Below, piece after piece: positions 8,806-18,902 of a stretch of DNA of 64,000 bases. The translations under genes and the position numbers were made by a program. The notes under the pieces were generated by a model. It searched no databases. It had not been told where the DNA came from and saw only the letters and a list, made by a program, of their open reading frames with translations. The stretch is from positions 33,256-97,255 of the forward strand of contig RQSC01000806.1 of assembly GCA_013416795.1 (NCBI GenBank), given 5' to 3'. The number at the start of each line of letters is the position of its first letter. Positions within the stretch are counted from its first letter, which is position 1. Source of the stretch: Prasinococcaceae sp. CCMP 1430 (lineage: Eukaryota > Prasinodermophyta > Palmophyllophyceae > Prasinococcales > Prasinococcaceae).

Positions 8806-10158
8806 ATGAGCGCCATCAAGGAGCTGGAGGGCGTCGCGGTGGTAGGCAGCGGCGCCGGAGGCGGCACCGCAGGTGGGGGCGCGGGATCCGACGCCGACGC
8901 GCACGCGCCGGGCGAGTCGGGCGCTGCTGCCGCCGCGGGCACCGCCGCCTGGAAGCCCGCATCCACCACGCCCGTGGCCACCTCGGTGCCCGTCAGGAAC
9001 TCTGAGGCCTGGTCGGCGCGGCGCAGCCACTCGGACTCAGGGGCAGGGGTCGGAGCCGTCGGCGCCAGCGCCGACGTCGTCCAGATGGTCCTCCCGGTCG
9101 CAGTCGCGGGCGCGGGCGGCGGCTCGGAAAAGAACGGCGGCGGCGGCGGCGGCGCAGAGCGCTCGGCGGAGAAGGACAAGGCGCCGTCGTCGCTGCGTAA
9201 GGGCGCTGCTCTTCCCACCGCACTCGCGGTTGGCGCGGCGCCGCTCACGCCACCGGTAGTGAGCGGCATCGGCTGCGCCCCGCTCATGGAGCCGCTCTCG
9301 CCCGTCGCTAGAGCTGGCGCAACAAGTCGCTTCGGCGCGCTGGGTGCTGGGGGAGCGCAAGCGGCGGGGCCTGCGAGCATGAGGAGGCGCTCACTCGACC
9401 GCAGGCCCAGCATGCCCCCGGCGCTCGCGCTGCGCCTGCAGGGCGGGCCTGCCCGTGCCGCGAAGACGAAGCTGCGCGAGCCCTTCGGCCTGCAGGCGCC
9501 GTCACTGCCCGCGCTGCAGAAGCCTGGGGGCCATCGCCGCAACCGGTCGTCGATTGACTCCATGCATGGCCTCGACCTCGACCTGATAGTGGAGGGCGTC
9601 GCCGTCACCGACGGCGCGGGCGGCGGCAACGCGGGCGGTGGACAGTCTACGCGCGATGTGAGCGCTGCGGGCAAGGCGAGTGGCAGGCAGGCACGCGGGA
9701 GCTTCGATGTGGACGACCCCGGCTTCTCACCCCGGCGGGGTGTGCACAACCGGACAAAGCCGGGGGATACACGCTTCTCGTTCGTCGACCTGGATGGCCT
9801 GTCGATAGCCGCGCATGACCTCGACTTGCAGCTGCGCCTGGCGAGCCCGGCGTCGACAGAGTCCTCGTTCTCGGCAATGCCGATGCGCGACCCTCAGGGC
9901 AGTCCCATCGGGCGTCTGCGGCTGTGCTCAGACAGCCGCGGCTCGTGCGGCAGGCTGTGGACGCGAGAGGAACTCGCCGAGCTCAATTCGCTGCCGGGGA
10001 GCCGTGACGGCCTCACTCCGAGCTCTCGCGAGTCGTCGCTCGGGGGCGTGTCCGCCCCCTCGAGCGCCGAGCTGCAATCACCACCGTACACACGCGCGCC
10101 GATCTCACCGCTCTCTGCTGTCAGACGCGACAGCGGCCGGAAACCCATCAGTGCGTGA
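8806..10158 (+). CDS. Ser/Gly/Ala-rich, probably disordered protein of unknown function
   Basis: One open frame of 450 residues runs from ATG 8806 to TGA 10156-10158. The first half is Gly/Ala-rich. The second half holds short ordered-looking motifs separated by Ser/Pro stretches, such as RRRSLDRRPSMPPALALRLQ, HRRNRSSIDSMHGLDLDLI, FSFVDLDGLSIAAHDLDLQL and GRLWTREELAELNSLPG. RxxS sites recur (RRSLDRRPS, RNRSS), the form preferred by basophilic kinases. No known domain is recognised. The opposite strand is also open over 8748-9749, but its composition is less protein-like. The 5' end lies near the N gap, so the gene may extend upstream. It converges with the FAD gene (176 bp between stops). Confidence 0.55.
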   Translation: MSAIKELEGVAVVGSGAGGGTAGGGAGSDADAHAPGESGAAAAAGTAAWKPASTTPVATSVPVRNSEAWSARRSHSDSGAGVGAVGASADVVQMVLPVAVAGAGGGSEKNGGGGGGAERSAEKDKAPSSLRKGAALPTALAVGAAPLTPPVVSGIGCAPLMEPLSPVARAGATSRFGALGAGGAQAAGPASMRRRSLDRRPSMPPALALRLQGGPARAAKTKLREPFGLQAPSLPALQKPGGHRRNRSSIDSMHGLDLDLIVEGVAVTDGAGGGNAGGGQSTRDVSAAGKASGRQARGSFDVDDPGFSPRRGVHNRTKPGDTRFSFVDLDGLSIAAHDLDLQLRLASPASTESSFSAMPMRDPQGSPIGRLRLCSDSRGSCGRLWTREELAELNSLPGSRDGLTPSSRESSLGGVSAPSSAELQSPPYTRAPISPLSAVRRDSGRKPISA

Positions 10159-10334
10159 CTTCGTGCGGCTGCCGACCCCGTGGAGCATCGAGCTTTGTAC
10201 CATTCCCAGTATGTTTAAATCGTCGCAATTGCATCTGACGCGTGGGGGCGGAGCCCTGATCGTGCGCACGCTGAGACGCGTCTGAGCCGCCCCATCGCGG
10301 TGCCAGCGCGGCGGAGGCCAGTGGCCAGGCGGGA

Positions 10335-12510
10335 TTAGGCCTTCAAGAAGGCCCACTCGGAATCGTCGAGCTTGTGCAGTGAGATGACTATCTTGCGCTT
10401 GGCTGGCACGGCCTTGAAGCAGTTGCGAGCGGGTGCAACGGCCTTGTAGAGCCTCGGGATGTTGAGGTGCCACAGCGCGTTTTCGCTGCGCGCCCACATC
10501 TCGAGACTGCGCTCGCCGAAGTGGCAGCGGATGTCCTCCTGCGCCACGGGCTCGTCCAGCGATACCGTGACGTCGATCCAGAAGTGCTCCGGCCGTGGAG
10601 GGCCGTGCTCCCAGTCATGCTCGCACTGCGCCATCACGTAGTGCTGCACCTCGCGGCGTGGCAGCGATCGCCATGCATTGCAGCCGCTTGGGTCGGCGGA
10701 AAGCAATGACACCAGTAGCTCGCTCTCGCCGCTGCCGCGGTCCACGCCGGCCCTGTCGCTCTGATGCGCCTCGCGCCGCGTTGGGGCGCGCGCCGCGGTG
10801 CCCAGGAAGTCCGCGCGGAACGCCACCGGGGGCGGCGGCACCCGTGCGCGCATCTCTGGCGCGCTGGGCAGCTCCTCCGCCTGCAGCGGATCCACGATGG
10901 GCAACGGGTGCTGCAGGCCCTTGAGCACGACGTCGGCCGCATGCTGTATGCCCGGCATCAGCCCGGCGGCTGGCCCCGTCTGCAGCAATGTAAGCGGCCC
11001 AATGAAGAACACCGGCGCGTCGGGCCACGACAAATCGGCCTCGAGCATGGGCATGCCTTTCGCGAGCTCGCATGGGCAGAGCCTGAGAAACTCGCGCAGC
11101 GCCGGGTCTGCGGTCACATCGGTACGCGTCCCCGTAGCCAGCCAGATGCGGTCGTACGCCTCCTCAGTTCCCGCGACCTCGTCCCAGGCGCCGCACGGGT
11201 CGTCCGCGAAGCTCACGCGCCACTGCGCGCCGTCCCAGCGCACGTCGGCCACGGCGCTTTGCTGGCGCACCTCGAGGTCGCCCTCTCGGATGTGGCCCTG
11301 CAGGCGGCGCCACATGTGACGGTTGATGGTGGCACCGCCGCGTGCGGCAGCCGCGCGCGCGGCGCGCTCCTTCGCGCCTTGGAGGGCGCGAAAGCCCACC
11401 AGCTCGCGGTTGCCCATCCAGCGCGGCTCCACCTCGAACTCGCGCTTCCTCAGCCTGCGGTGCGCTACGAGTGTGCACGCGCCCGCGCCGTGTGACAGCG
11501 CGCCGCACGCGAGGTAGGCGCTTTGCATGCCGCCGCCTACTACCAGCACGCGCCCTCCACCGAGCTCCAGGCCACGCAGATCCACCTCGTCGCCGCGCAG
11601 GAGCGCGTGCGCTGGCGGCCTTTGCACGCCCCCGCCGTCGTGGGCATTGTTGTTGTAGTTGTTGCTGTTGGCGGAGACGGCGGCCTCAACGCGCCCGACG
11701 AACGCCGGCCAGTTGAAGACCTCCGGGCGCATTGCGTATACCACCGCGCGCGCCACGAACGACGCGCCGGACGCGAGTATCACGCGCACACCACCCTCCG
11801 TCAGCCCAAGCCGCTCCCGCTCGGCGTCCCTCAGCGGCACCAAGCGTCGCAGCTCGTCCCGCAGCACGCGCTCTAGTTGACGGAAGGAACGAGGGGGAGC
11901 GCGCCGAGAAGGATCGCGCGCGCGTGATGGTGCATATACGAAGGGCAGCAACGTGTCAGTGTTCGCGACAAAGCACAGTCGCTGGCATGCGTGGCGCGAG
12001 CGCAGCTGCCACCGTCTTACCGCGCACACCGAGCATGGCGTCTGATACCATGTACGCACAGAACTCGGCGAAGAGGCGCGCGCCAGGGAGCTCGACGAAG
12101 TCTTTCGATGACGCCGTGAGCTCGTCAAGACGGGAGTTGCTCGCCGCGGCCCCATTGCGCCTGTCTACCACGCCGTTGTCGGCCATCCCGGCGAAGCGCG
12201 CGAGGGCGCGCGGGTCGGGGTGTGGGGACTGCGTCACGGGTGAGCGCACGCAGTCGGATTCGAGGCGCGCGTGCGCGCGCCGCCAGCGCGCGCACCAGCG
12301 GCCGCTGGGGTCGACGAAGGCCACGTGGGGGAGGAGGCGGCGCGGTAGGCGCGCGGCAAGGGCGAGGGCCTCCATCTCGCAGCCGTACACGAGGAGGGGG
12401 ACGACGCGCGACAGGTCGTGCACCTCCTCACCGCTGCCCGCAGTCCTCGCCGCGTTGCCGCCGCCGCCGCCACTACCGCCGCCGCCGCCCCCACCGCCGC
12501 CGCCGCCCAT
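10335..12510 (-). CDS. FAD/NAD(P)-binding oxidoreductase fused to a C-terminal CS (p23-like) domain
   Basis: Two exons, 12510-12021 and 11872-10335, join across a GTAAGA donor and a CTAG acceptor to give 675 residues. After a poly-Gly start, residues about 35-160 look like the first dinucleotide-binding half, with a degenerate Gly motif (LLVYGCEMEALALAARL). The middle has a clear second Rossmann motif, VLVVGGGMQSAYLACGAL, and an IWLATGT segment, as in FAD-dependent monooxygenase or pyridine-nucleotide oxidoreductase families. The last 90 residues match a CS domain: HFWIDVTVSLDEPV, then LWHLNIPRLYKAVAP, then KIVISLHKLDDSEWAFLKA. CS domains bind Hsp90-type partners or occur in Ncb5or. Substrate unknown. 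The ATG at 12510 is preferred over one at 12609 because the latter adds only microsatellite-encoded sequence. Confidence 0.75.
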
Positions 12511-12902
12511 CGTGCCCCGTGCGGCGGTTGCCCAGACCTCGCACGGCGTGCGCCCAATGGCGCGGGCACGAGCGAGAGCGACCACGCACACACGCACACA
12601 CACGCACACGCGCAGTGGCGGGTGCGTGGGGGCAACGCGCGCACGGGGGAACGCGCGGGCGGGCGGACGAACCGGCGCCGCCCGGGCTGCCCCGGGTCTA
12701 ACTCCACGTATAGGGTATTCTTGCAGGATTCTGAAGACTTATGATTTTCTACCCGGGTAATCAGGAGAAGACCCCGGGTACTTGGCACGCACGCATGCTG
12801 CTAGGCACGTGGCGGGATGCCCGCCGCGTGCCACACCCCGCGCGTGCCTCCCTCATCTCCTCCTCCCCCACTTCTTTCCCCCAGCCCTCAGCGCCCGCAG
12901 CA
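12511..12902. other. Divergent intergenic region with CA repeat and CCCGGGT motifs
   Basis: It separates the divergent FAD-CS and ankyrin genes and should hold both promoters. It contains a CA tract (about 12585-12615) and an AT-richer island at about 12690-12780 in which CCCGGGT occurs three times (about 12691, 12753 and 12773). No gene is seen. Confidence 0.5.
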
Positions 12903-13972
12903 ATGTCGACAGTGGCACGCGGCCTGGTCGGCGACATGAAGATCCACCGCGCGGTCAACAACGGCGACCTCGACGCCATCGTGAAGGCCGTCGAGGACGG
13001 CGCGGACGTCAACGAGGTGCGGTGTGCGCTCGCCGCGCCCTTTCGAGCGCGCGCGCCCCCGCGCGCACGCACGCCCCCGGCGCTCCCGCCGCTGACGCCG
13101 CGCCGCCGCACAGGTCGAGGCGGTACGTGCGATGGAAGGGGGTGCCTCGGCTGCGCCGCGCCGCGCGGCACTCACACCTCCCGGCGCGGGCCGCGCTCTG
13201 CGCTGGCGGCGTGCGTGTGCGTGTTGGGGTGGTTGCGGGGGGGGGGGGGAGGCGAAGGGGCACCCCAAATTCCGCCGTTATTTTTTGTTTCGAAAGTGTG
13301 TTATAAGCTCGTGCTAGCTCACGGGAGAGCTAGACCGGAGCGGTGCGCGGTGTGTGGGTGCAGCGCAGCTGCGGCGCGTGGGCCCACGCAGGTGCGTGCT
13401 CGGGCTGACCGCCGGCGCCTGTCAAACGTCATCGCCGCGCTCATCCAGGCCGGCAACACGCCGCTTCACAACGCAGCCTACGAAGGCAAGATCGAGGTGG
13501 CGCAGGTGCTGCTGCAGATGGGCGCGGACGTGAATGCTCTCAACAACGCCGGCGATCGTCCGTGGCACTGGGCGAACAACATGGACAACGAGGCGATGAT
13601 GGCGTTCCTCGAGAAGAACGGCGCGAACAAGGACCAGGGTCGTGTGCTGTTGCAGGACCACGTGCCAAAGACCAAGGGTGAGTCAGGGCGACGAGCGCGC
13701 GAGCGCCGTCGCGCGAGCGCCGTCGCGCGAGCGCCGCGGGCGCGTCTACGTCTCTCGTACGTGATCGGCTGATGTGCGCACACCGGTGTCCCTCGGCCCC
13801 TGCGCGCGCGCGGCCCTCAATACCTCCCTCGATCTCGCGCGTACCCTTCGCGACAGACTTCTACGAAAACTACCCCGAGCACCCGCCGCCGCACCCTGAG
13901 TACCTTGAGTGGCGCGAGGAGGAGGACCGCAAGTACGAGCAGGAGAAGCACAAGCTCATCCCGGGCATGTAA
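12903..13972 (+). CDS. Small ankyrin-repeat protein with a predicted 9-nt microexon
   Basis: Exons 12903-13016, 13114-13122, 13449-13677 and 13857-13972 give 155 residues. Joining exon 1 (ends ADVNE) directly to exon 3 (starts AGNTPLHNAAYEG) leaves the ankyrin consensus three residues short. The 9-nt exon GTCGAGGCG, framed by CACAG and GTACGT, adds VEA and gives DVNEVEAAGNTPLH, exactly the usual spacing. Two or three ankyrin repeats are followed by an acidic, Pro-rich tail (DFYENYPEHPPPHPEYLEW) ending KLIPGM. Ankyrin repeats bind proteins; the partner is unknown. The gene is convergent with the NUDIX gene, 25 bp between stops. Confidence 0.75.
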
Positions 13973-13997
13973 CCACACATAGTAGTAAAGAGTATGC

Positions 13998-15032
13998 CTA
14001 AAGTCTGCCCGTCTCTCTCAGCCATCGCAAGCCGTGCGCCACGCTGACGACGCTCGGCGGCAGCATGTCGCCACCGCACGCAATCTCGTCGAGCCTGCTC
14101 ACGCTGACCTCGTGTACCTCTTTTGTTTCGCGGGTATGCGCATGTCAGCGGACCGTCCACGACGTGCGATGACGACGCACCCGCCGGAGCGCCTTTCCGA
14201 CGGCGCTCGCGCTCTCGCGCTCTCAATCTTCTCACGCGCGCGCCCTCTGACTCACCTATGAGCTCCTCTGCGTCGCGCTGCGCTCTCTCGCCAGCGGCGT
14301 CCAGCGCGCGCACATCGCACGCGTATGGCACAAACCGGTTGAGGCACCACTTGCCCTCGAGGATACCAGGGTGATCGTCAGGCAGCAGGCGCTGCCAGTT
14401 GGTGCCCTCCATGCGCGCCTCCTGCGAGCGTTTTGTGGGGCGAAGGTGCATTGCGCGTGGACGTGCGCGCGCGTGAGTACATGAGGCACCCACCACGTGC
14501 GAACGAGCGCACGGCCAGCGACAGGGAGGGAGGGAGAGAGAGCTTAGGGGAGGAAGAACACGCTCGGCGAGATAGCGCCGCGGTGGAGGGCACGCACCTC
14601 TGCGAGCTCGGCCTTTGCTGCCTCCAGTAGCCCGTCGCTGCCCTCGCCGTGCCGCCCCGGGTCCCAACCGCCGCAAGGTAGACTCCACACCCATGCGTTT
14701 GCACCCTGAGAGTACTCACGCAGCAGCGGCACCGAGCGCGTGCGCGCGTCGTACCCGAAGACGCATACGAAGCGGAAGTTGCATCGCGGGTGACCGACCA
14801 CGTCGAAGGCGACTTCTTGTCCCCCGGGATACTGTACTCGACGGTCGTATACAGTCAGGTAGCGCTTGTATGCGACCTCGTCCTCGCGGATCACGCGGAG
14901 CTGCCCGCCATGATCGCTTTCCCCGCCGCCGCCGCGACTGCCGCCGCCGCCGTTGGCCATCGATGCCGCTCGGCGTGTGCGCGTCGAGAGAGCGACGCGT
15001 AGCGTGGGCGAGCGCGAGGCTACGCGCAGCAT
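13998..15032 (-). CDS. NUDIX hydrolase
   Basis: Exons 15032-14598, 14421-14256 and 14119-13998 give 240 residues, with donors GTGCGT and GTGAGT. Splicing restores a near-canonical Nudix helix: GGWDPGRHGEG, then LLEAAKAELAEEARM, matching GX5EX7REUXEEXGU except that the usual Arg is Ala. The strand before it (RFVCVFGY...VPLLREYSQG) resembles nucleoside-diphosphate-sugar or ADP-ribose pyrophosphatases, which cleave X-linked nucleoside diphosphates with Mg2+ bound by the Glu residues. The C-terminus is VSVSRLDEIACGGDMLPP and a helix ending GRL. From ATG 15032 the first 24 residues are Arg/Ser-rich (MLRVASRSPTLRVALSTRTR), a possible organelle presequence. A second ATG at 14960 would give 216 residues without it. 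Confidence 0.8.
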
Positions 15033-15229
15033 GCGGCGGAGTCTGCGCGCGCGCACGGGCGGCCGCGTGGCACGCCCGCGGAGTGGCGCTGCGGTCGGCG
15101 GCGCGCAGCAGAGCCCCCCCCCTACCCACCCACCCACCCACACACACACACACACAAAGCTGCGCAACTGCGAGCGCATTGAGTTGGGGATGGATGCGAC
15201 TTAGTACAAAATGAATGGGTTGTGGCACT

Positions 15230-16810
15230 CTATGAGCGGCGGCATTCCCTCAGGTCCGCCAAGCACGAACCCGTCAGGTTCAGAGTAAGGTCATAGGAGT
15301 ACCGCAGCCTGTCCGTGCGCTCAAAGGCGAAGTCGAACTTCGCCAGCATGCGCGCCACGACCAACACCGTCTCGGTGACTCCCAGCCGCGTGCCCAGGCA
15401 TCCGCGCGGACCCGCACCGAAGGGTAGCCACGCGAAGGGGTGACGCTCGGTCGCGGCCGCCTCGTCGAGGAAGCGCTCAGGGCGGAAGGAGTCGGGGTCG
15501 GAGCCCCACTGGCGCTCGTCGCGGCCGAGGAAGTACGGGGACCAGCAAGCGACGGAGCCCTCCTCTGTCGCATAGCCGGCGAGTGTCTCGTCGCGCACGC
15601 TGCGTCGGCCAATGAATGGCACCGGCGGGTAGAGCCGCAGTACTTCCTTGCAAGCAGCTGCGACGTACGGCAGTTCCCCAAGCACCGTATCGAGCTGTAA
15701 TTCATCCAAGCTAGGCACGGCTCGTACCTCTTCGAGTGCCCTCTCGAGCGCGCGCTCGTTGCCCTGCGCGTGCAGCAAGAACAGCGTGGCGGTGATGGTG
15801 CTTGCTGTCGTGTCCGATCCCGCGATCACCAAATCGAAGAGGACGTACAGGATTTGCTCATCTGGAACCTCTTGATCAAGAAGAACTCCCAGCAGGTCGG
15901 CGCGGCCGCTGCTGCCGCCATCCGTGCCGCTCGCGCGCTGCTTTCTTCGGTCTTCGATGATCTCGAGCACGAGTGCGCGCAGTCGCTCCAGCAGGCCGCC
16001 CTCACCCGCCACGCGCGAGTAATTTGAGCTCAGTGCAGGCGACAGCCGCCACAGCGGTGGGACCTCGTTGGCAGTGGCCACGATGCTCTCGAGGTAGCCC
16101 GCGATGACCTCAGAGAGCTCTGCTCGTCTGGACTGATCGACGGAGTCTGACGCGCCGAAGGTGACGGCGAGGACAACGTCGAGCGTCAGGCGACGTGCCT
16201 CCGCGTAAACGTCCTGGCGGCGGGCGACGCCCCCACCCTCCCTCACACGCCCCGCGAGCCGCGCCTCAGCCTCTGCCGCCTCCGCCTGAATCGCTACCAC
16301 GAAGGCGTTCATGCTGACTGGGCTTTCGAACGAGGGCACGCATGCCACCTTGTTGGCGCGGTGCGCGGCACCCTGCGCGTACACTATGCCACGGTCGAGC
16401 CCTAGCGTCGTGAAAAGCTCCACGGAGTATCGCTCGGGGAACGCGTCCGCCTTTGACACGACGGCCTCGCGCACGCTTTCGGGCGAGAGCAGGAAAACGT
16501 AGTCGCCGAAGGGTCCCAACGAGATCCTCGCGACGCCACGCTCGCCGTAGCCCTCGCGCGCGAGGATGCGCATCACCTGCGCACGCGCGCGAGAGAGAAG
16601 GGCGGTCAGATGCATTGGCGGGGAAAGACGCGCTCGGCGTGGGCGGGCGCGCGGGCGCGCGTCGCTGGTGACGCAGCGGCGACGCCGCACCTCCCACGGC
16701 GCGCCACCCCGCGCGAACGCGTAGAGCGTGTCCAGCGCCGAGGGCGCGGGCAGGGCGGGCGCATCGGTCGCGCACGCGCGCGCCGCGGCCGGCCGCGCGC
16801 GCGCCGCCAT
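15230..16810 (-). CDS. Cytochrome P450
   Basis: Exons 16810-16691 and 16576-15230 give about 488 residues. The 114-bp intron (GTGCGG...GCGCAG) is a multiple of three and stop-free, so the genomic frame reads through it. Diagnostic P450 motifs are present in order: I-helix VIAGSDTTAS, K-helix KEVLRLYPPVPF (ExxR), the PERF region SFRPERFL, and the heme loop FGAGPRGCLG with the Cys thiolate. The arrangement resembles plant/algal CYP97-type or other microsomal P450s; the subfamily and substrate cannot be fixed here. The N-terminus from 16810 is Ala/Arg-rich, without an obvious membrane anchor. An upstream ATG at 16945 would add a Pro/Leu-rich stretch. Confidence 0.9.
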   Translation of the reverse strand: MAARARPAAARACATDAPALPAPSALDTLYAFARGGAPWEVRRRRCVTSDARPRARPRRARLSPPMHLTALLSRARAQVMRILAREGYGERGVARISLGPFGDYVFLLSPESVREAVVSKADAFPERYSVELFTTLGLDRGIVYAQGAAHRANKVACVPSFESPVSMNAFVVAIQAEAAEAEARLAGRVREGGGVARRQDVYAEARRLTLDVVLAVTFGASDSVDQSRRAELSEVIAGYLESIVATANEVPPLWRLSPALSSNYSRVAGEGGLLERLRALVLEIIEDRRKQRASGTDGGSSGRADLLGVLLDQEVPDEQILYVLFDLVIAGSDTTASTITATLFLLHAQGNERALERALEEVRAVPSLDELQLDTVLGELPYVAAACKEVLRLYPPVPFIGRRSVRDETLAGYATEEGSVACWSPYFLGRDERQWGSDPDSFRPERFLDEAAATERHPFAWLPFGAGPRGCLGTRLGVTETVLVVARMLAKFDFAFERTDRLRYSYDLTLNLTGSCLADLRECRRS

Positions 16811-17308
16811 ACGCCTCAGGAGGGGCGAGGAGGGCAGGAGAGGGGCGCGGAGGAGAGGGGCGCGGAGGAGAGGGAGGGAGGGAGGGAAGGGGACAGAGGG
16901 ACCGCGCCGCCGCCGCCGCGCGCTGTGCCCCGCCGCGCAACGCACGACGCCTTATCCAACCCGCCGCCGCGACTCCATGTTAAGGTTTCGTGACTCCCAT
17001 GTTTAAGGTATACAAACACTACAGGGTTAACTCTTCGAATCATTCATGTGCTCGCGTGACGGAAAAATGCAAGGGGCAATCGATCGCCCGGTGGCGTTTT
17101 TGAATTCACAATTCATTTTGACCTCCATATCAGAAAGCATTCGATTTCCGCAACTTTGACGCTTGCTGTGTGCAGGGGGAAAAAAACGGGGGGCGAGCCG
17201 CGAGGCGCCACAGGGAGAGGCGGGGGCGCCCGCCTGCCCGCCTGCCCGCCTGCCCGCCTGCCGGCGCCGAGCGACGCCTGCGCGGGCGCGTTGACAGCGG
17301 AGGCGCCG
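16811..17308. other. Divergent promoter region between the P450 and Ste24 genes
   Basis: It holds purine-rich GGGAGGA tracts (about 16815-16905), an AT-richer core (about 16975-17160) and a short CCTGCCCG tandem repeat at about 17231-17264. No gene is seen. Confidence 0.5.
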
Positions 17309-18845
17309 ATGGGCGCGTTAGTGCGCGCCGCGCTGCCCGAGTGGGCGGGCGACGCGCTGCTGGGCGCGACCCCGCCGCCGCCGCCGCCGCCGTTCATGGA
17401 GGCGGCCCTCTGCGCGACGGTCGCGCTCTGGGTGTTCGAGTCGCTGCTCGTCGCGAGGCAGATGCGCGCCGTGCGGCGCGCGACCAGCGTGCCGTCCGAG
17501 CTCGCAGAGCTTATCAGCGTGGACAAGTTCGCGAAGAGTCGCGCGTACGAGCTCGACAAGGGGTCCTTTGCGCTCTTCTCCGGGCTGGTTGAGACGGCGC
17601 TCAACGTCGCGGCCACTTGCTTTTGTGCGATGCCGCTCGCATGGGCCGCGTCAGAGGGCGTAGTCGCGCAAGTGCAGGCCGCGTGCGCGCGGTTCGGGCT
17701 GGCGGTGACCCTGGAGGGCGAGGCGTGGCGATCGGTGGCCTTCGTCTTGCTCTTCGAGACCTTCGAATCGGTGATCGCGCTGCCGATGTCTGCGTACCGT
17801 ACCTTCGTGATCGAGGCACGCCATGGCTTCAACACGCAGACGCTCATGACGTTCGTGCTCGACGCGATCAAGGGTTGGCTGCTGCTGCTCGTGCTGGCGC
17901 CTCCCATTGTGCATCTGCTCGTGTATGTGTTGCAGATCGGCGGGCCGATGCTGCCGCTCTATCTGTGGATGTTCGTCGCGGGCTTGCAAATGGTGATGAT
18001 GACGCTCTACCCCGTGCTCATCATGCCTCTTTTCAACAAGTTTGCGCCGCTCAGCGAGGGCGATCTGCGCAATTCGCTGGAGGCACTCGCCACTACCGTG
18101 GGCTTCCCGCTAGGAGCCTTGCAGGTCGTGGACGGCTCGAAGCGCTCTTCGCACTCGAACGGTGGGCATCGCGCGACAACCTTGGGCGCCCGCTTCGCGC
18201 ACCTCGACCCGCACTTCACCCCCAGCGAATGCCCCGGCGCTGACACTGAAAACCGGCGCACACGCGCGTGCCCCCTTGACTGTTCATTTGCGGGCTCGCC
18301 GGAACCCAGCATACATGTACGGCTTTTGGAGAAACAAGAAAATCGTCCTGTTCGACACGCTGCTCTCTCAGGCCACGCCTGACCAGATAGCGGCGGTCCT
18401 CGCTCATGAGCTCGGCCACTGGAAACACGGGCACACGATGTGGATGGCCATCGTTGCGCAGGCGGTCACCGTCGCGCAGTTCGCCGCCTTTTCGTATGTG
18501 CGCAATTCGGTGGACCTCTTTCGCTCGTTCGGCTTCGACATTCGCGAGGGCGAGGCGCTGCCGACGCTCGTGGGCCTCATGCTCTTCTCGCAGCTGCTCA
18601 CGCCGATCTCTATCCCGCTCACCCTGGTGCTCAACGCTGTGTCGCGCCGCTTTGAGTATCAGGCCGACGCTTTCGCCGCTGGGCTCGGTTACGGCCAGGA
18701 CCTTCGCAACGGGCTGATAACATTGCAAGAGGAAAACCTCAGCTCCGGCGTGGTTGATCCGTGGTACAGCTGGTTCAAACACAGCCACCCCGTACTCCCC
18801 GAGCGGTTGGCGGCCATCGAAGATGCGGAGAAGAAGACGCAGTAG
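17309..18845 (+). CDS. STE24: CAAX prenyl protease 1 (Ste24/ZMPSTE24), M48 metalloprotease
   Basis: Exons 17309-18161 and 18310-18845 give 462 residues, normal for Ste24. The splice (AACG|CA) rebuilds the conserved KRSSHSNAYMYGFW segment. The zinc site is HELGHWKHGH (HExxH), and the third ligand region is FEYQADAFA. Several hydrophobic helices precede and follow, as expected for an ER intramembrane protease. It removes the -aaX tripeptide from farnesylated CaaX proteins. A predicted protein ending in a CaaX box is encoded at 39490-40239 in this window; this is a possible substrate class only, not a demonstrated link. Confidence 0.93.
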
Positions 18846-18902
18846 GCGCCGCGCCGCGACAGGTGCGACAATTTTTATGATTACATGGCATTGTACATTA
18901 CC

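Noticed and set aside
8748-9749. 333-residue minus-strand frame opposite the Ser-rich gene
   Set aside because: Shadow frame in GC-rich DNA; the + frame is longer and has more protein-like motifs.
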